Assembly (NCBI GenBank): GCA_003342895.1
Contig: PTFA01000081.1
Coordinates: 264,451 to 328,450 of the forward strand
From: Casuarius casuarius
Taxonomy: Eukaryota > Chordata > Aves > Casuariiformes > Casuariidae
Direction of reading: 5' to 3'
Length of the DNA stretch: 64,000 nucleotides
The position numbers were made by a program, and so were the translations under genes. The notes below the pieces were generated by a model. That model saw nothing but the letters and a program-made list of their open reading frames with translations. It ran no database searches and had not been told where the DNA came from. Shown piece after piece: positions 25,326 through 38,478 of this stretch (the stretch's first letter is position 1; each line of letters opens with the position of its first letter).

Positions 25326-27289
25326 TTAAACTAATAGAAGCAGAAAGGTATACCTTAGATGTCTGACTTCACATTACGACTCAACATGCTTTTGATCAGA
25401 AAAATGAGTTAGCCACAAAAAGTGGGAAAGGTACAATAGATAATAGAACAGCTTTTTATTTCCTGCCAGTGCATTCAATGGCATCAGGTTTGTTTACCTG
25501 TGGAGTCAGCTAATGCAGGGACATACAGCCACACTAAAGAGTTGTTCAGTCATTTGTGCCAAGCTTGAGTAGAAAAAAAGCCCCAGATGAAGTAGACACA
25601 AACTCTTTCAAAGTCAAGAACTACTTAGAATTTATAAGTAAAAAAGGTGTCCAGATAAAAGACCAGCTATAAAAGGTAAGATCGAGACTTGCATTGTCCA
25701 AGACTTTGATTCAAGCCCTTTCTAATTTCCAACATACTTGCTGAATGCTTCAGTGATGGTGATAAGAGAATATGGTTTAAGATCAGCCCTCAGTTACTTA
25801 GATTGTCCTCTATTCAGAGCCCATTAAACACAGACACTTTTGCCAAAGACTTGATATCCAAACAGCAAAACTGCTAGAGATTTTGGAAAGGGATGAAGTG
25901 GGAGGCCTTAAAGGATAAATAATATTTTGCAGAACCGTGCTTGAATTTAGTTAAAACAGAAGCATATTTCCTTAGATGCAATGTACAAAACCTTCAGAGA
26001 TGGCAGTGCATGCTTGGCCAGTCTCTACAGATAATGTAAGGCAGCTGCTGATATTAATTGGCCATTTCAGCCTTTTATTCAGTTACTTTTGTAGACAAAT
26101 GTTCTTATGCCATTTGGCTGCATCCACAGCAAGGATAGAAGGTTGTCATCATTTCATCACGCTAACAAGGCAGTAAAAACAAGATTTGGCAGTCTGGAAA
26201 GAAACTAGAAAATGTTAATGGTGGAGCCATGGCATTGATGCCAAATGTTTCCAGTAAAGGCATATCATTATTTTCAGGTACTTACTCTCTGACAGGAAAG
26301 AAATGACTGAGAGCTTTCCTTTTGGAATCTCGACTTCCTAAAGCAGCAATGGCAAGAAGCACAGATCGCACAGGAATGAGCCATTCTTGGAGCTTCTGCT
26401 TCTGGCATTAGTAATTGGACTGACTTTAGAGACTAGAGGTTTTTAAAGCTGCTGAGCTTTTCATTTTGAATCACCTGATACTTAACACATCCTTTTAGGC
26501 CAAGCATATGGTTAGGAAATTCTGAGCAACTCAAAGTTTTCTCCCTTAATCCTTTGGCTGACTTGTGACAAGTGTCTCAGGCTGAATGTAACAGGACACT
26601 GAGGAAGAATCCGCTGAATACAAATTACCTGAGAGGCTACATAGCATTTCTCCCCACTTCCAAGCAAAGAGCTCAGCACTAGTGTTTTGAAATTTGTCTG
26701 ACGCTTCCCTGATTCACTAAGGTGTTCAACTGCTACATGTATTTAACAAACTGGGTGTCTGTTGCTGATACCTCTAAAGTAGGCAATGTAACTTGGTGCC
26801 AAGTAGACACTCACTACCTGCCCCCAGATGCAATTCATTCTCAGAGCAGGAAGCACAGCAAGTTCTTGGGAGTTCCGCTTCCACATGAAAAAAATAAACA
26901 AACAAACAGGGGTAAAATCACTGAGGCAGCAAAAGATATGACAAAAAGAAAGAGATATACCATAAGAAAGTAATCATTAATCAGGTACTAAACACACTCT
27001 TTTAGGACCACATCGTTTACAGATTAGGAGGAAAGTATCAATATTAAGAGCCTTCCCTACAGTTTTCTACTAGGTCTCAGTTATTTTGCCTCAGTGAGAA
27101 AGTACTATATTTTGGGAGACAGAAAGAATGAGCAAACAGCAGACAACCAAGCGAGACCACAAATCACTGCGGCAGACTCAACAAACCTTACTCAGACAAC
27201 CTCGGGCTTAGAAATGGAATAATGCATATCTCAGCCCAAAGTGAAAATTCAATCCGCTAGTGGCAAGGCTGAGCTTGTCCTATATTTAG
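25326..27289. other. unique AT-rich DNA
   Basis: No gene, RNA or repeat family is recognised. Confidence 0.5.
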
Positions 27290-27380
27290 CTTTGTCAAAG
27301 ACTTTCTGAAATGCTGGGCAACCACCTAAACACTACCCCTCTGTTCTCCACCTGTAAAATGGGCACACTTCCCCTTTGCA
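27290..27380 (+). repeat. MIR-type SINE core (sense)
   Basis: 'gctgggcaaccacctaaaca' is followed by 'ctctgttctccacctgtaaa' and 'atgggcacact'. These match the consecutive MIR blocks 'ttgggcaagtcacttaacctctctg...tcatctgtaaaatgggg'. 'ctgtaaaatggg' is an exact match to the most conserved part. Confidence 0.55.
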
Positions 27381-29745
27381 CTCAGTGCTTCAAGGCCTGA
27401 TCCATATACACTATTAAAACTGCTAGTATCCTACCATTTCAGAATACTGCCTGTCTTAAAACTTCCAAGATTTCTTTCATTTCTTTTCTGGCCATCTGCA
27501 AAGTATGCATGGATGTAAAATTTACTCCTAAATAGTGTAAGAATGGTTGTGTTCAGAAATTCATCTGGAGTCCTTTACTTGCTCTCCTTCCTCTACAACT
27601 TCCTGAAATAAGTATAGACTATGCCTCAGGAAAACAAAGCTATTTGAAAAGAGAACAGCTGCCATGGTGCTGAGTCAATACAGACAGACAAAATAAAGTA
27701 AAATAAAAAACTACACTGCATCTGTGGCAATGTGTTCCCCCCCCTCCATCACAATATCCCAATGCATAACGCCTTGGCAACAGTTTAGCAAACAACAGTT
27801 CAAGCGTGTGTTTCAAAGAAATGCATCCAAACCCTGAAATCATTAAAACAATAAACTAATTCCTGCAATGGGGCATCCAAGCAGCTGGTATTGCAGCACT
27901 TTGCTTTGGAACTATTTCCTCTGCCTCGCTCATGTTCCACTTAGTCATCTGCCTCTAAGCACTTACGAGGATGAAATGTGAGAAAGTGCAATAGTTATTT
28001 ATTGCTGTTAACTGCAACTGTAAGGGCAAAATGCTCCACCGTCTCTTCCTAGGCGTTGGTGAAGAGGCACAGTTCATCTTTTCCTGTCGACAAGAACAGG
28101 TTTACACAGACTATTCTTCTGCGTTTTCCCAGTATATTTTTCTCTCCTTTGCAACTATTTGCACAGCATGATGCAGGGTTATCTACAGTGGGAATTTATG
28201 TTAGCAAATTATGAGTAACTAAAACAATGCAAAACAGAAGTTAACTCTTGGCCTACACAAGGACCACCACACCAAGTATTTTATCCACCGCTGGCCAGCA
28301 AAACCTAGGCAAGACACTAGAAATCTTGCTCAGTGTTACAATATTAACTATGACATCCCTCATTCACTCTGGCTTACATGTATTAGAACATGCACTAATC
28401 TATAGGATATAATGCCACTGTAAACAGGCCCCCTGGGAGCAGCCAGAAATACTGAATTTTAAAAAAATAAATAACAACACACCATAGCATTCTGGCTAGG
28501 GAATTCGGACATTTAGAGCAGTCCTTCAAACTTCTGCATCATTTGAGGAAGGAGAATGTTCTGTTTATCTAAAAGACACCTGCAAAAAGCTGCTTTAAAA
28601 ATGGGAAAACCATGCCATGTGTTCAGAGGCAAAGTTTAAAAATGGCAGCTTTGTGAGTGTTCTGAACCGTAAACTCGTTTTGTGAATATTATGAAAGGCA
28701 AAATGTACATTAGCAAATTGCAGCATTCATACTCTGTGAAAGAAAATTCGTACAGCTGTGGACCGGTACATTTGATCTGCAAAACTTCAGTAAAACAGTT
28801 TTTCATAGGAACAAGCCAAATCCTTTAAAAATCTTTGTTTGCTTGGGAATAAGGTCTTTCAGAATCCAACAGCTTATTTTTATTGTTCATCACCTTATTC
28901 TGAAAAGCATTTTCATGGATGCAAAGGCTTTTCACGAGGGCACAAAGCAGAAGGGCAGACATGGCTGAACTGGCATCTAACAGCACTGGCTCTTTATAAA
29001 AAAATTTCCTGTAACTTTGTACACTACCGTTTATCCCTGACACCACCGAAAAAGGGCAGGGCACCATTTCAGTCTGTTTCCCTTAACACTTTTGGCCAAG
29101 TCATTTGTTAAGATTTCCACTGTATTTCTCTGCCCTGCGACTCCTGGCAGAGGAAGGGGTGGCTGGGACCCTCCCCTGGGATTTTATGTCTGACTGCATG
29201 AGTGAGTTTTCACAAAAATGAAAAAGATTAAAAACAGAAAAATGTATTTCATGGACACAGATTAGGAATCTTGACACTACCAATCACCACTTTATGGGGC
29301 AGGATATAATTAAGATGTCAAAAAGTAATAAATTAGCACCAAAATAGAGCAATTTTTATTATTAAAGCTTTCCTGCCCATAAAGAACTTTTTCTATTGCA
29401 CAAAAAGCTTCCTTGATGTAAGAGAACAAAATACATTAGTCTTGCATTATCATTTTTACCAGTTTCTTTGCACTTTCCCAGCAGCATAAAAGAATCTATA
29501 GTGCATGCAGGTAACCTACACTTAGCCTTGTCTGATGGTATTATAGGAGTGGTATAAAGAGGCTTTGTGGTGAGCATCATGCCCTTTATGCCTGCAATAG
29601 TTTTATCTGGGTATTCACTCTATCAATGGCATGCAACAGTATGGTCTGTGTTACAATGGCAGCGAATCACAACAAACAGATTTTAATATTCCTTTATAAA
29701 TAGATCAAACACCTCTGAAATTTTATCACGGTATATGTGTCAACT
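27381..29745. other. unique AT-rich DNA
   Basis: An eight-C run begins at about 27738. No supported gene or repeat family. Confidence 0.5.
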
Positions 29746-29765
29746 ACTACCTCCCAGGAGGTAGT
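29746..29765. other. 9-bp perfect inverted repeat, 2-nt spacer
   Basis: ACTACCTCC at 29746-29754 and GGAGGTAGT at 29757-29765 are separated by CA. It stands out as a compact, GC-containing palindrome in AT-rich DNA. Confidence 0.7.
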
Positions 29766-30416
29766 CAGTGGTGAACACATGGGATCTGCTTTCCCAACTC
29801 TAAAATATAGAAACCTTGAGAACAATGGAGTAAAAGCTCAGTTTTGCTGAGCCTCTGACAAAAAGCTCTCCTAAGGTATTTAGGTAATTGCAATTTTCAA
29901 AGAAATTCTGCAAGCACTTGTTATAACTAGAGCAAAATTTGGGGGCTATTAAATCATATTTATTTATTCTTTGGTTTAAAAATCACCAATTATCAGCATA
30001 ACTATTTTAAATGACAGGACTGTATTAAAATATTTGCTTAAAACTTGGTATCTTTGATCATCTATAATTGTAAAGTATCCTTGCTTCTTACTGCTTTGCC
30101 TATTAGAGAAGGAAATATTTTTCTTATATGCTAACCAGTAATCCATACAATGTGCTTGTTATGAATATGCAGCATTTCTATCCTATGTTCTTCCTACAGT
30201 GCAGATAAGGAAACATAAGGGTAACTTTACTCATACAAGTAGTGCCGAAAGACAAACAAAGCTACTTATCAAATATGTATACTATGCATCTAATGCTTGT
30301 AGAACTGAAGAGCTGATCTAAAATATTGACTGAAAATACCTCCACTTCTGCCTTGAACACAATAAAACAAATAAATAATTGATGATAAATCATTCGGCTA
30401 CTGTATATAGCTTTTC
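29766..30416. other. unique AT-rich DNA
   Basis: Nothing recognised. Confidence 0.5.
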
Positions 30417-30436
30417 AAAAAAAAAAAAAAAAAAAA
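30417..30436 (+). repeat. A20 homopolymer
   Basis: Twenty consecutive A. A second A-rich tract follows at 30470-30484. No retrocopy body is recognised upstream. Confidence 0.9.
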
Positions 30437-31273
30437 GAAGCAAATTCTGACTGGCAACGTATTTCCAAAAGAAGAAAAAAAAAATTACTAAGAGTACCTG
30501 AAGCACATGGCACTCGTAATTAAGCTTGCCCTTGAAAGCTTTAAGAAAAACACACTGCCGAGTGTCTTTGAAACCACTTCAGCATCACAAGAGAAGTAGA
30601 TTTGGTATTTTATGTACCTACTCAGATGACCATATCAAACAACATTCTTCATGCACTCTTCATAATAATTGCAAAATATTTCTATCGCTATCAAGAACCC
30701 ATATAAGCCAAAAAGAAATAAAATTGCCTGATGCCTCTTTAAAATAACGGGTATAATGGAGGGGAGGGGACTGCTCTGGCCATTTTCCTTGCATTAGCTA
30801 GAATGCCATCTCAGAGATGATGCTGCTTAAAAGAAAAGGGTGTGACCTGAAAGTTGTGCTAACAGCAAAATGCATTATTTTGCTGCACTGTCACCACCAA
30901 AGCCATTATAATAAACTGGATCAACAGTAAGATTTTTTTTTCTTTTTATTTTTTTTTTAAGTCCAAAATATTTAGACTCATCAGTAAGGACAGAATTGAG
31001 CTCTAATTGCCATCTCTGGGCCTACGCAAAGGTTAGGTTCAGTTTAGTGTTGGCTCATATTAATCTAAAATCTCATTCAGGGGTTGAGTTTGCTGCCCAT
31101 GCGGTTGGGGTAGCTAAACAAGGAGAAAGACAAGATCAGAGCACTAAGTACTTCAGCTGTCTTAACTCACTTTTGAACGAATGTCTATATTCCCAGCACA
31201 CAAACTGTATCAGCTCCTATAAATGATTTTATAGCAAGAAGGTGCACACAACCGGGATCAGTTTCTATTTTCA
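30437..31273. other. unique AT-rich DNA
   Basis: T-rich tracts occur at 30932-30959. No supported gene. Confidence 0.5.
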
Positions 31274-31343
31274 GCTGAAATCCTATCCTGCTTACGCTGA
31301 AGTTAAATGCAATACTGTCTTTCCTCTCAGTGGTGCTGGGTCA
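31274..31343. repeat. relic of an old self-complementary sauropsid repeat
   Basis: 'tgaaatcctatcctgcttac', then 'gctgaagttaaatgcaatac', then 'tcagtggtgctgggtca', follows a consensus of the type 'gaaatcctggccccactgaagtcaatggcaa...cttcagtggggccaggattt'. I recall that consensus as widespread in turtles, crocodilians and birds. The two halves are roughly inverted copies of each other. Confidence 0.5.
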
Positions 31344-33118
31344 CTCCAAAAACCTGGTATTATACATCCTCACACACTAAGAAAAGTAATCTATCTGCCA
31401 TCTATTTTATTTGTTTCTTTCTTTTCTCAAGAGTACAAACTCCTGCTAGCAGATGCCTAGGTTAGCGCAGATGCAAAGCTTTAAGTCATTCTCTCTCTTT
31501 AAAATTAAAGCAGTGGAGCAAGAGGCATCATTAGCATAAGTGGAAGAGTCAACAACTTAAAGTGCTTTAAAGACCTTATAAATTTACCCAAAAATATTTC
31601 ATAGGGAAATGAAAAAGCACATAAAATACAGAAAGTCATAACAATGTCTGCCAAAATCTAGATGCAAATATATTTAGGATTGGTTCCACTTTATGTTTGT
31701 TTTAGTTCCGCTATAATGCTCAGATTTGCCTGGAGCTGACTCACACTGCTTCTGAAAGGAAACAAAGTTAAACATCTCAGTTGAAGAGTGCAGCCTGCCC
31801 AGAGACTGGATCTCCACGGCTTTTACTGACCAAGGAAAATTATCTGATTTATGAAATGCTTGACATCTCTAAGAGCTTCTCCACAGGCCCAAATGCCTTG
31901 CCTAGGCTGAATTAGAGATAGTGGATAATTCTGCAGAAATGTTTAGCAAGCTTATTAAGCCTTTGCATATTACCATGGAGGGAGAAAAAAGAGGGAAAAA
32001 AAGCACTATTGCCATGGCTATTGGATACTTCATGTAAAATATTTTGCAGTATAAAGATGACAGTAGAGTGTTTTATCATTATTTGCTCCTGCTACCAGCC
32101 TCAAAGTTTATTAAAGTAAATGGGAGTCAGAACTTCAATAAACTGGTAAAATGCAACTTTATATACTCCTCTGACAGAGTACTCCAGGACAAGCTGTATC
32201 TTCCCAAGAGAAGATACAGACAGGCTGCATTGGCTCACTGTAAAACCTGGCTTACTGTAAGGTTTCTAACTGGGGAAAAAAAAGTGTAAGAAAATGAGAA
32301 AGAAAACAATATGAAATAAAAAGAACAAAAAAAATACCTGGTTTAAAATAATGCCTAAAACAAAGCTTAGCCAGATCCACGACTCTCCTACAATTGCATT
32401 ACAGTGATTTCAGCAAGCGCTCCCTGGGAGCGGGGCTCAGCTGTGCACGTCACCTTCCATCAGAACTGCTCCTGGTCTCTGTCGCTTCTGCTCAGCCTCA
32501 CCCCGAGATGCACGGAAACCAGCACCCTGCCCCAGTGCTCAACTCCTTCAGCTGAGGGCACCCAAACCTACACCCACGCTAAAGCAGTCAGAGGTTATGC
32601 CTTAAATTGCTGTATTGTCAGACCAGGTGATAAGACCTGTTCTATGGAAAAGTTTTGGAAGTAACATGAGGCTCTTTAATTAGCCACCTCTTCTGACCAC
32701 AGAGCTTTACTAATCTTTAGTTTTGTCCCCAAAAGTATGGGACTATTTAAACTTACTTGATAATGCCTGAAGGGGCAGATGGGTGAATCTATTTATCTGC
32801 CATCAGCACCCCAAGGTTTCTTCTCCTGCTGAGGAAGCCCATTAACATGTAAATCTTCCCCACCTGTCTGACATGTGAATCTTTCAAAATAATTTAGCGT
32901 CCCTTTTCCTCACCTGCAGGGCAACGCTCTTCCTTTTAAATGTTAATTAGACATTCAGTGGCTTAGCCTAAAGTGTTAAATTCAGAACCATTTATCAGTT
33001 TCTCTCACCCCCATTCACCTCTCAATCATCACTGTAGAAAGATCAGACTTTCTTTGGTTCTCCTCTATCAAGAGTTCTAATCAATAACCAAGGATATTAA
33101 ACCCTATAAAATGTCCTG
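31344..33118. other. unique DNA
   Basis: 31940-32060 contains TAAT- and ATTA-rich DNA with no repeat signature and could be a conserved non-coding element, but this cannot be tested here. GC-richer DNA at 32410-32560 gives short ORFs without recognisable domains. Confidence 0.45.
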
Positions 33119-33205
33119 TGGCCTAGTGACAAAAAGGTTTGGTTGATGCTTTCTGGGGATGGACTGCACAATTTCAGTCCTGGTTTTACCACTTATAGTC
33201 ATCAT
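33119..33205 (+). repeat. possible MIR/tRNA-derived SINE head
   Basis: 'gtggcctagtgacaaaaagg' resembles the tRNA-like start of MIR. Downstream, 'tttcagtcctggttttacca' plus 'cttatagtcatc' resembles 'caaatcctggctctgccacttactag'. Diverged and unscored. Confidence 0.35.
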
Positions 33206-33958
33206 GCCAACACGTGGAATCCATTATGTGGCACTGTGCAAGAGCAGCAGTTGCGTGGTCCCCTTCCAAGCAAGTACCGTCCGCGGTCCCCCGGGTTATC
33301 ACCCAGCCTTTGCGTACTCAAGTGAAATCTTGGTTCCACCGCCTGGCAAACACCCACCAACTTTGGCAGGGTCAGGATTTTATCCTACATGCTTTGCACA
33401 TATGTATACACATGTGTAAGTATATAATATGCCCAATACTGCTCCACAGTTCAAATTGCTCCATTTAATCTACAAATAAAAGCATACTTCTGATAATAGT
33501 TTCAAAAACTATGTTTACACTTTAAACTAAATGATGTGCTAGGAGCTCCCATAATATCACACAAGTTGACAGTTTAAATGTAAGTAATGTCAAACCCACA
33601 GATAACGCAGCTAAAAAGCCTTGAGTGAGCCTTCCTTTGGCTTCAGAAGTTTTACTAAACCACAAAAAGATTCAGACAGCAAAAAAATGGCTAAACAAAG
33701 TCAGTGCCGTGCAACTGCTTCTGCCTGGCAGAGGGGTCAAACACAGAAAACAGAATATAAACTGCTTAGGAAAAATGTTTGTTCTATCAGCTGTACTTGC
33801 CTATCAAATCATGGTGCCCATTAGAAGTTATTTTCCAAAATCTCTTAACCTAATAAACTTAATAGATACAATGTTCTCTATGTTGCTAGTGAAATATTGA
33901 AATCAGTTCTAGGATACTTAACCAAATCTACGAGACAGACCTCTTCTCCGGGGGATTT
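33206..33958. other. unique DNA with a small CpG cluster
   Basis: 33245-33345 holds seven CpG, including a CCGCGG, in otherwise CpG-poor DNA. No supported exon. Confidence 0.4.
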
Positions 33959-33984
33959 TCATGACAGAAGTTCATGACAGAAGT
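33959..33984 (+). repeat. 13-bp exact tandem duplication
   Basis: TCATGACAGAAGT occurs twice back to back (33959-33971 and 33972-33984), consistent with recent slippage. Confidence 0.9.
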
Positions 33985-34342
33985 GAATTGGAGAGGCAGA
34001 TGTTTTTACAGTGTTTTTTAGAGAGATTTTGTTTGGGAAACAGATCCCCAGTCAGAGCCCACAGTTTGAAAACAGTATCCCCTTTCTTTGTGCTACGTAA
34101 GAATTAAGAAGTGTCTCCACTAAGTGTTCCTAAACCACAGGATCAGAGCAACAGTTTAAATAAACAAACTAAAGGGTGTGTACGATTTCGTGTCAGTACA
34201 CACACACACAACAGGTTTGTTTTAGTCTATTACACAAAATAACTGCCTCAGATGTTGTTATGGGCACTCATCTCTGACATGGGACATTTAATTCCCCATC
34301 AGAATCAATTAACTCATGGTTAAGACTACAACTGCAGGGAAT
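33985..34342. other. unique AT-rich DNA
   Basis: A short (CA)n occurs at about 34198-34210. TAATT and CAATTAA motifs begin at about 34290, leading into the homeodomain-like palindrome. Confidence 0.5.
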
Positions 34343-34373
34343 ACTAATTAATAACTATTAATTAGTCAATTAG
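34343..34373. promoter_or_regulatory. homeodomain-type palindromic cluster
   Basis: ACTAATTAATA at 34343-34353 and TATTAATTAGT at 34356-34366 form an 11-bp perfect inverted repeat around AC. CAATTAG follows at 34367-34373. The block holds two TAATTA cores in mirror orientation plus two further ATTA-type cores within 31 bp. Flanking DNA (34290-34320) adds 'tttaatt' and 'caattaa'. The motif content is seen directly. Enhancer function is inference. Confidence 0.35.
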
Positions 34374-36852
34374 AGGTTGGGACAGCCTGTCAGCCTCTGT
34401 CTCAGGTGAGTGTTATACAATACAAGGCTCACTGGAACAACCAGTTTGAAACTAAGCACATTTTCCTTTTGAGGAAAGTAATTAATCTGCCGCTCGTAGT
34501 TCTGCTCCGTTTCTTCATTAAAAACAGCACTCGCCCCCCTGTGCTGCAGCCTCTGCCCAGCAGATAATTTACCTTGCTGTGCTCACCTTCATCACTGCAA
34601 CTTGAGATGCAGAACTCTGGTCATGGGCCATTACGCAGGTATTAGATCTGCAACAAGGGGAACTACTGCTTAACCAGCTATCGCAACAAAACGCTGTGCC
34701 GTAATGCCACTGGAAGCCCAGCCTGCATGATGGGCGAGATAAGGATGTTGCCGCATGAGTGAGGACACACTGCTTTATGTGTTTGCCAGCTTGGAGGGGG
34801 AACGCTGCTTCCCCTCCCAGAGCCAGCGGACAGCTTGTGAATCCCAGCTGCAATGCGGGAGGTTGGGAAGCTCCAAGCGCCGGTAAGGAGACTGTCCTTT
34901 GACATAGCCAGCTTCTAAAAACAGAAAGCTGGAAGGATGACTTCTGCATGACCTTGCTCACTGAGCTGCTACACACCTGTGGAGCAATAAGAATGGCTCT
35001 TGCTACAAGGATATTAAAATAGCTTGTCAGTAGCTCAATACAAAGTAAAGTGATGATATGATAAAAGGGCAGGAGCCAAAAGATAGGAAAATAAGTGTCT
35101 AGCTAAGGTCTACAAATAACTTTGAGGGAGAGGAAAAAAAAAATGACCCAAGAATATATTCTTCATACTTTTTCCTACATGAGATTTCATTAGAGGCAGC
35201 CTTGAAAATAATCTGAATGATATGCAGGTGGAATATGAATGCAACTATCATATACTGCTCCTGCAAGAAATGTGCATACATTATGTAAAGAAATTAAAGA
35301 ATAGAAGCCAATGAGTTCTACTAATTCCTTAAGAAGACATGATCCTCATACATTCACTGGAGAAAGCCATGGTGAGAGCAGGAAAAGGGGCTGAAATCCT
35401 TGACCCTGGATCAGTCCACGTAAATAAATACACATTGCACCACTGCACAGTTATGCAATTACAGCACAGAGACAAAAGCACATACCAGGTGCACTTCAAC
35501 CATAGCAGCACTTATGAAACCTTCCTCCTTTATGAAGAATTTGTGTTGTTCCTGTCAAGGAAAACTAGGAAGGAAAAGACAACCGCTACTCTATTTCTTT
35601 CTGTGTAAAGGAGACACACTGACCTGAGGTATTTTCGCAGTGCATTATTTGTCTGCCCAAGCTATTAACAATGCAACAAGAAAATGGCCAGGCCACGTAT
35701 GCTACACCATTCCCTAGGGCATTTCCATGTACTTCCTCCCTGATCCTGATCAACTCTGGTGTCTAGGTGAACAGTAAATGTTCCTGGTCCCTCTTTGTTC
35801 AGTTTGGGGGCCTTCCATCAAAATCTTATCAGAGGTTTCTTCCAGAAGCACGTAGTCTTCAACTGTGCACCCTTCTAGCTCCAGAATGTCACTCTCCATT
35901 TAGTCTAACCACATCAAAGCTCCTTGAAATGACAGCTTTGAGGTGTTCAGACACGCACAGGAATGGGACCCACCAAACTGGGAGATCTGTAGTTATCTAT
36001 CACAGAGAAATTGGTCATGGTTATTTGGATACAAAATAGCCACCACTGCACTCAGAACTTCTGGGAGTAATAAAAGAAAAGTCTTCATCTAAAGCACAGA
36101 GGCAAAAGAACAAAGGAAAGAGGAAATTAAAGTAAATCTTGCACCACTGAGCTGGCACAGACCACTAGATCAATGCCAGCACAGAGCTCCGCCGGACGGG
36201 AGTTCTGCATTCTGATCACTAGCAGTCTGCATGTAAATGCAGTGCTGAAGGAAGAACAAAGAACAAAGAGAGAAAGCAAATATAAATGTGCATGCACAGT
36301 CATTTAATATGGGTTTATTCATAAAAGGAATTTCATTCCTTGCTTCCTCCCCTGAAAGCTTGTTTCTAAGCTGATGACTCTTTCTGCATTTGCAATATAG
36401 CAAATTTCAGTGATCCACAATTACACATTTGTATACATGCAGCAGGGATGCTGTGTCCACCTTTCGCAGCAAACAACAAAAGTCAGTTTTATTAGTTGAA
36501 AGACATCACACTTTTCTTTAAACACTTATTCTAGGAAAACAATTTCTAATTGTAAGCTTTCCTCTTAGCAGCATAACAGTATGCACAGGTGCCTGGAATG
36601 GGGTGTAGGGGAGATTGTGTATTTTTGGTCAAATTTCTATGATATTGAAGGGCTTTTACCTGCATTACTGTTAAAAGCAGGGCTTCCTGGCATTCCCTAC
36701 AGTCAACGGGTCTTTCTGGATCATTCTATTGCCGGCTACAGAGCCTTATTTCTGAGCAAGTTGTCAGCTTTTAATAGTCTTTCCATAATGCCAGGGTTCT
36801 TTTTTTTAATGAATAAGATCAGGGAGAAGTTTTTAAAAAGTTTTCTGTTACC
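34374..36852. other. unique DNA
   Basis: A GC-richer patch at 34500-34930 yields overlapping minus-strand ORFs without recognisable domains. No repeat family or RNA gene. Confidence 0.45.
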
Positions 36853-36871
36853 AAAAAAGACATCTAGTGGC
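36853..36871 (-). promoter_or_regulatory. CTCF-like core motif
   Basis: GACATCTAGTGGC at 36859-36871 matches 12 of 13 core positions of the reverse CTCF consensus. The flank on the left is poly(A) and does not match. Same orientation as the motif at 23008-23026. Confidence 0.25.
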
Positions 36872-38404
36872 ATTTTCAAATGAATCAGGGAATCCAGTTG
36901 CCATTGCACCTAGGATATCTAAATGCTACTACTGTACTTACAGACAGGAATGAACTGGACCCAAGACAGAACCAGCAGAAGCACAGGTCATTCACCCTAA
37001 AACGGCGACCATCGGGCCAAACCATACACTCCCACGTGACTGAAATGCTGTTGAGAATTGCTGGCCAGCTGGAAGTACTGTAGACCACCCAGGTAAAGCA
37101 CACTCCAGACCCCATAGGACCTGTGCTCCTCTCCGAGTCAGCCACCAACCGGTAGTACATACAACCTTGGGAAAACAGTTGTGGGCCACTGGCTCCCACC
37201 TTAATTTTTTTCTTCCATGTCTATTCACAGAAATACCGTTGCAACAAAACTGTTCCATCCTACATGAACGTGCTTCCCCAAGCACAGCAGAAATTCGCTC
37301 AGATCCTTTAGACACTGCTGCAATAAGATCACAGGTCCTGTGGTGCACACACCTGAACACCCACGGATAACACAACAGGAACCCTTTTCATAAGCCTGGA
37401 AATGAAACTAAATGAAAGCAAATGTTTACTGAGAAGTCTTAAACAAAGTTATCTTTTCACTGATTAAATTATACCCAAATAATCAGACACATTTTGTTCC
37501 CTCTAATCACCAAGCTACTGTCCAGATTATCCTTGACATGTGAAAAGAAAAGATTGAATGCTCATTTTATTAATTTACTCCTTTAATAACTGACTGTGTG
37601 ATGCCCCATTTGTTATGTATTTCACCCTCACCCTACTGTTCCAAGAGCAAATACAACTTTTAATGTTGTTTATGTTACCATCATTTGAAAATTAATAGCT
37701 TTTCATATATCTTTTGACTTCCTAGTGGCTACAAGGAAAAAAAATCTTAAATATATTCAAGGCTAAGTGTCATTTAAACTGCCTCTGATATACATGTATT
37801 ATAGTAAATTACCATAAACATGCTATGCTGTGATGGAGACAAATGCCCAAAGAGAAAACCCATGTAAACAAGATAAGTAAAACTGTCTTATACATATTTA
37901 AGGGATCCATAAACGAGAGCTAGTCATAAACTTGACAAAGGTAATAGAAGATATATGTTAAACTTCATTGCTATAAAATTCAGGTTAAAAAGGTGATATA
38001 AATATTTTAGTTTTTTATCTAAGACTCTATCATTAAAGATTTACTCCCTCTTCATCTGCTTTGGGGGGATTGAAAGTTTTCTTTTCCATTTTTCCTTTCT
38101 TTTTAAAACCTTTGCACCTTCTGTTAGTTGTTTTGAGTTCTGTTTCTTCCTTCCCATGTTTCTTAGAAAGCTTGTTAAATGTAAAGGCATTGTATACAGG
38201 TATATATATGCATGCATCCACAGAGTTACTAAATGATAGCTGTCAGTCCTCCGACGAAAGGGTTCGCAAACGCTGGAGCCAATTTTCTGTTACTTAGAAA
38301 TGAGTGTTAAGGATATTATAACTGAGACCCACACACCACCTGTGCCATGGCAGGTGACTTCTTAGCCCAGAGGACGGCTCAGAGCTGTCATTACCCTATT
38401 GCCC
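36872..38404. other. unique DNA
   Basis: 36880-37380 is less AT-rich and open on both strands for 67 to 127 codons. I recognise no domain and call no gene. A TA-rich tract lies at about 38198-38212. Confidence 0.45.
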
Positions 38405-38478
38405 AAGCCAGAGCAACCTGCAGTTGGACTGCACCATCTCCAGAGGTCCCATCTGACCTCAGCTCCTCTGTGGTCTGC
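38405..38478 (+). repeat. CR1 LINE, 3'-end fragment (sense)
   Basis: 'gagcaacctgcagttggact', then 'gcaccatctccagaggtccc' and 'atctgacctcagctcctctg', follow the order of the CR1 3' end ('gcaacctgctctagttggac...gatctccagaggtcccttccaacctcaaccattctgtg'). 'atctccagaggtccc' is an exact 15-base agreement with the remembered consensus. The terminal octamer repeat is gone, so the copy is old. It overlaps a 184-codon open frame, which is therefore not a host gene. Confidence 0.65.

Noticed and set aside
36885..37375. Overlapping minus-strand frames of 104 and 127 codons
   Set aside because: They were considered as a possible exon or an old element remnant because of length. No motif is recognisable and both strands are open.
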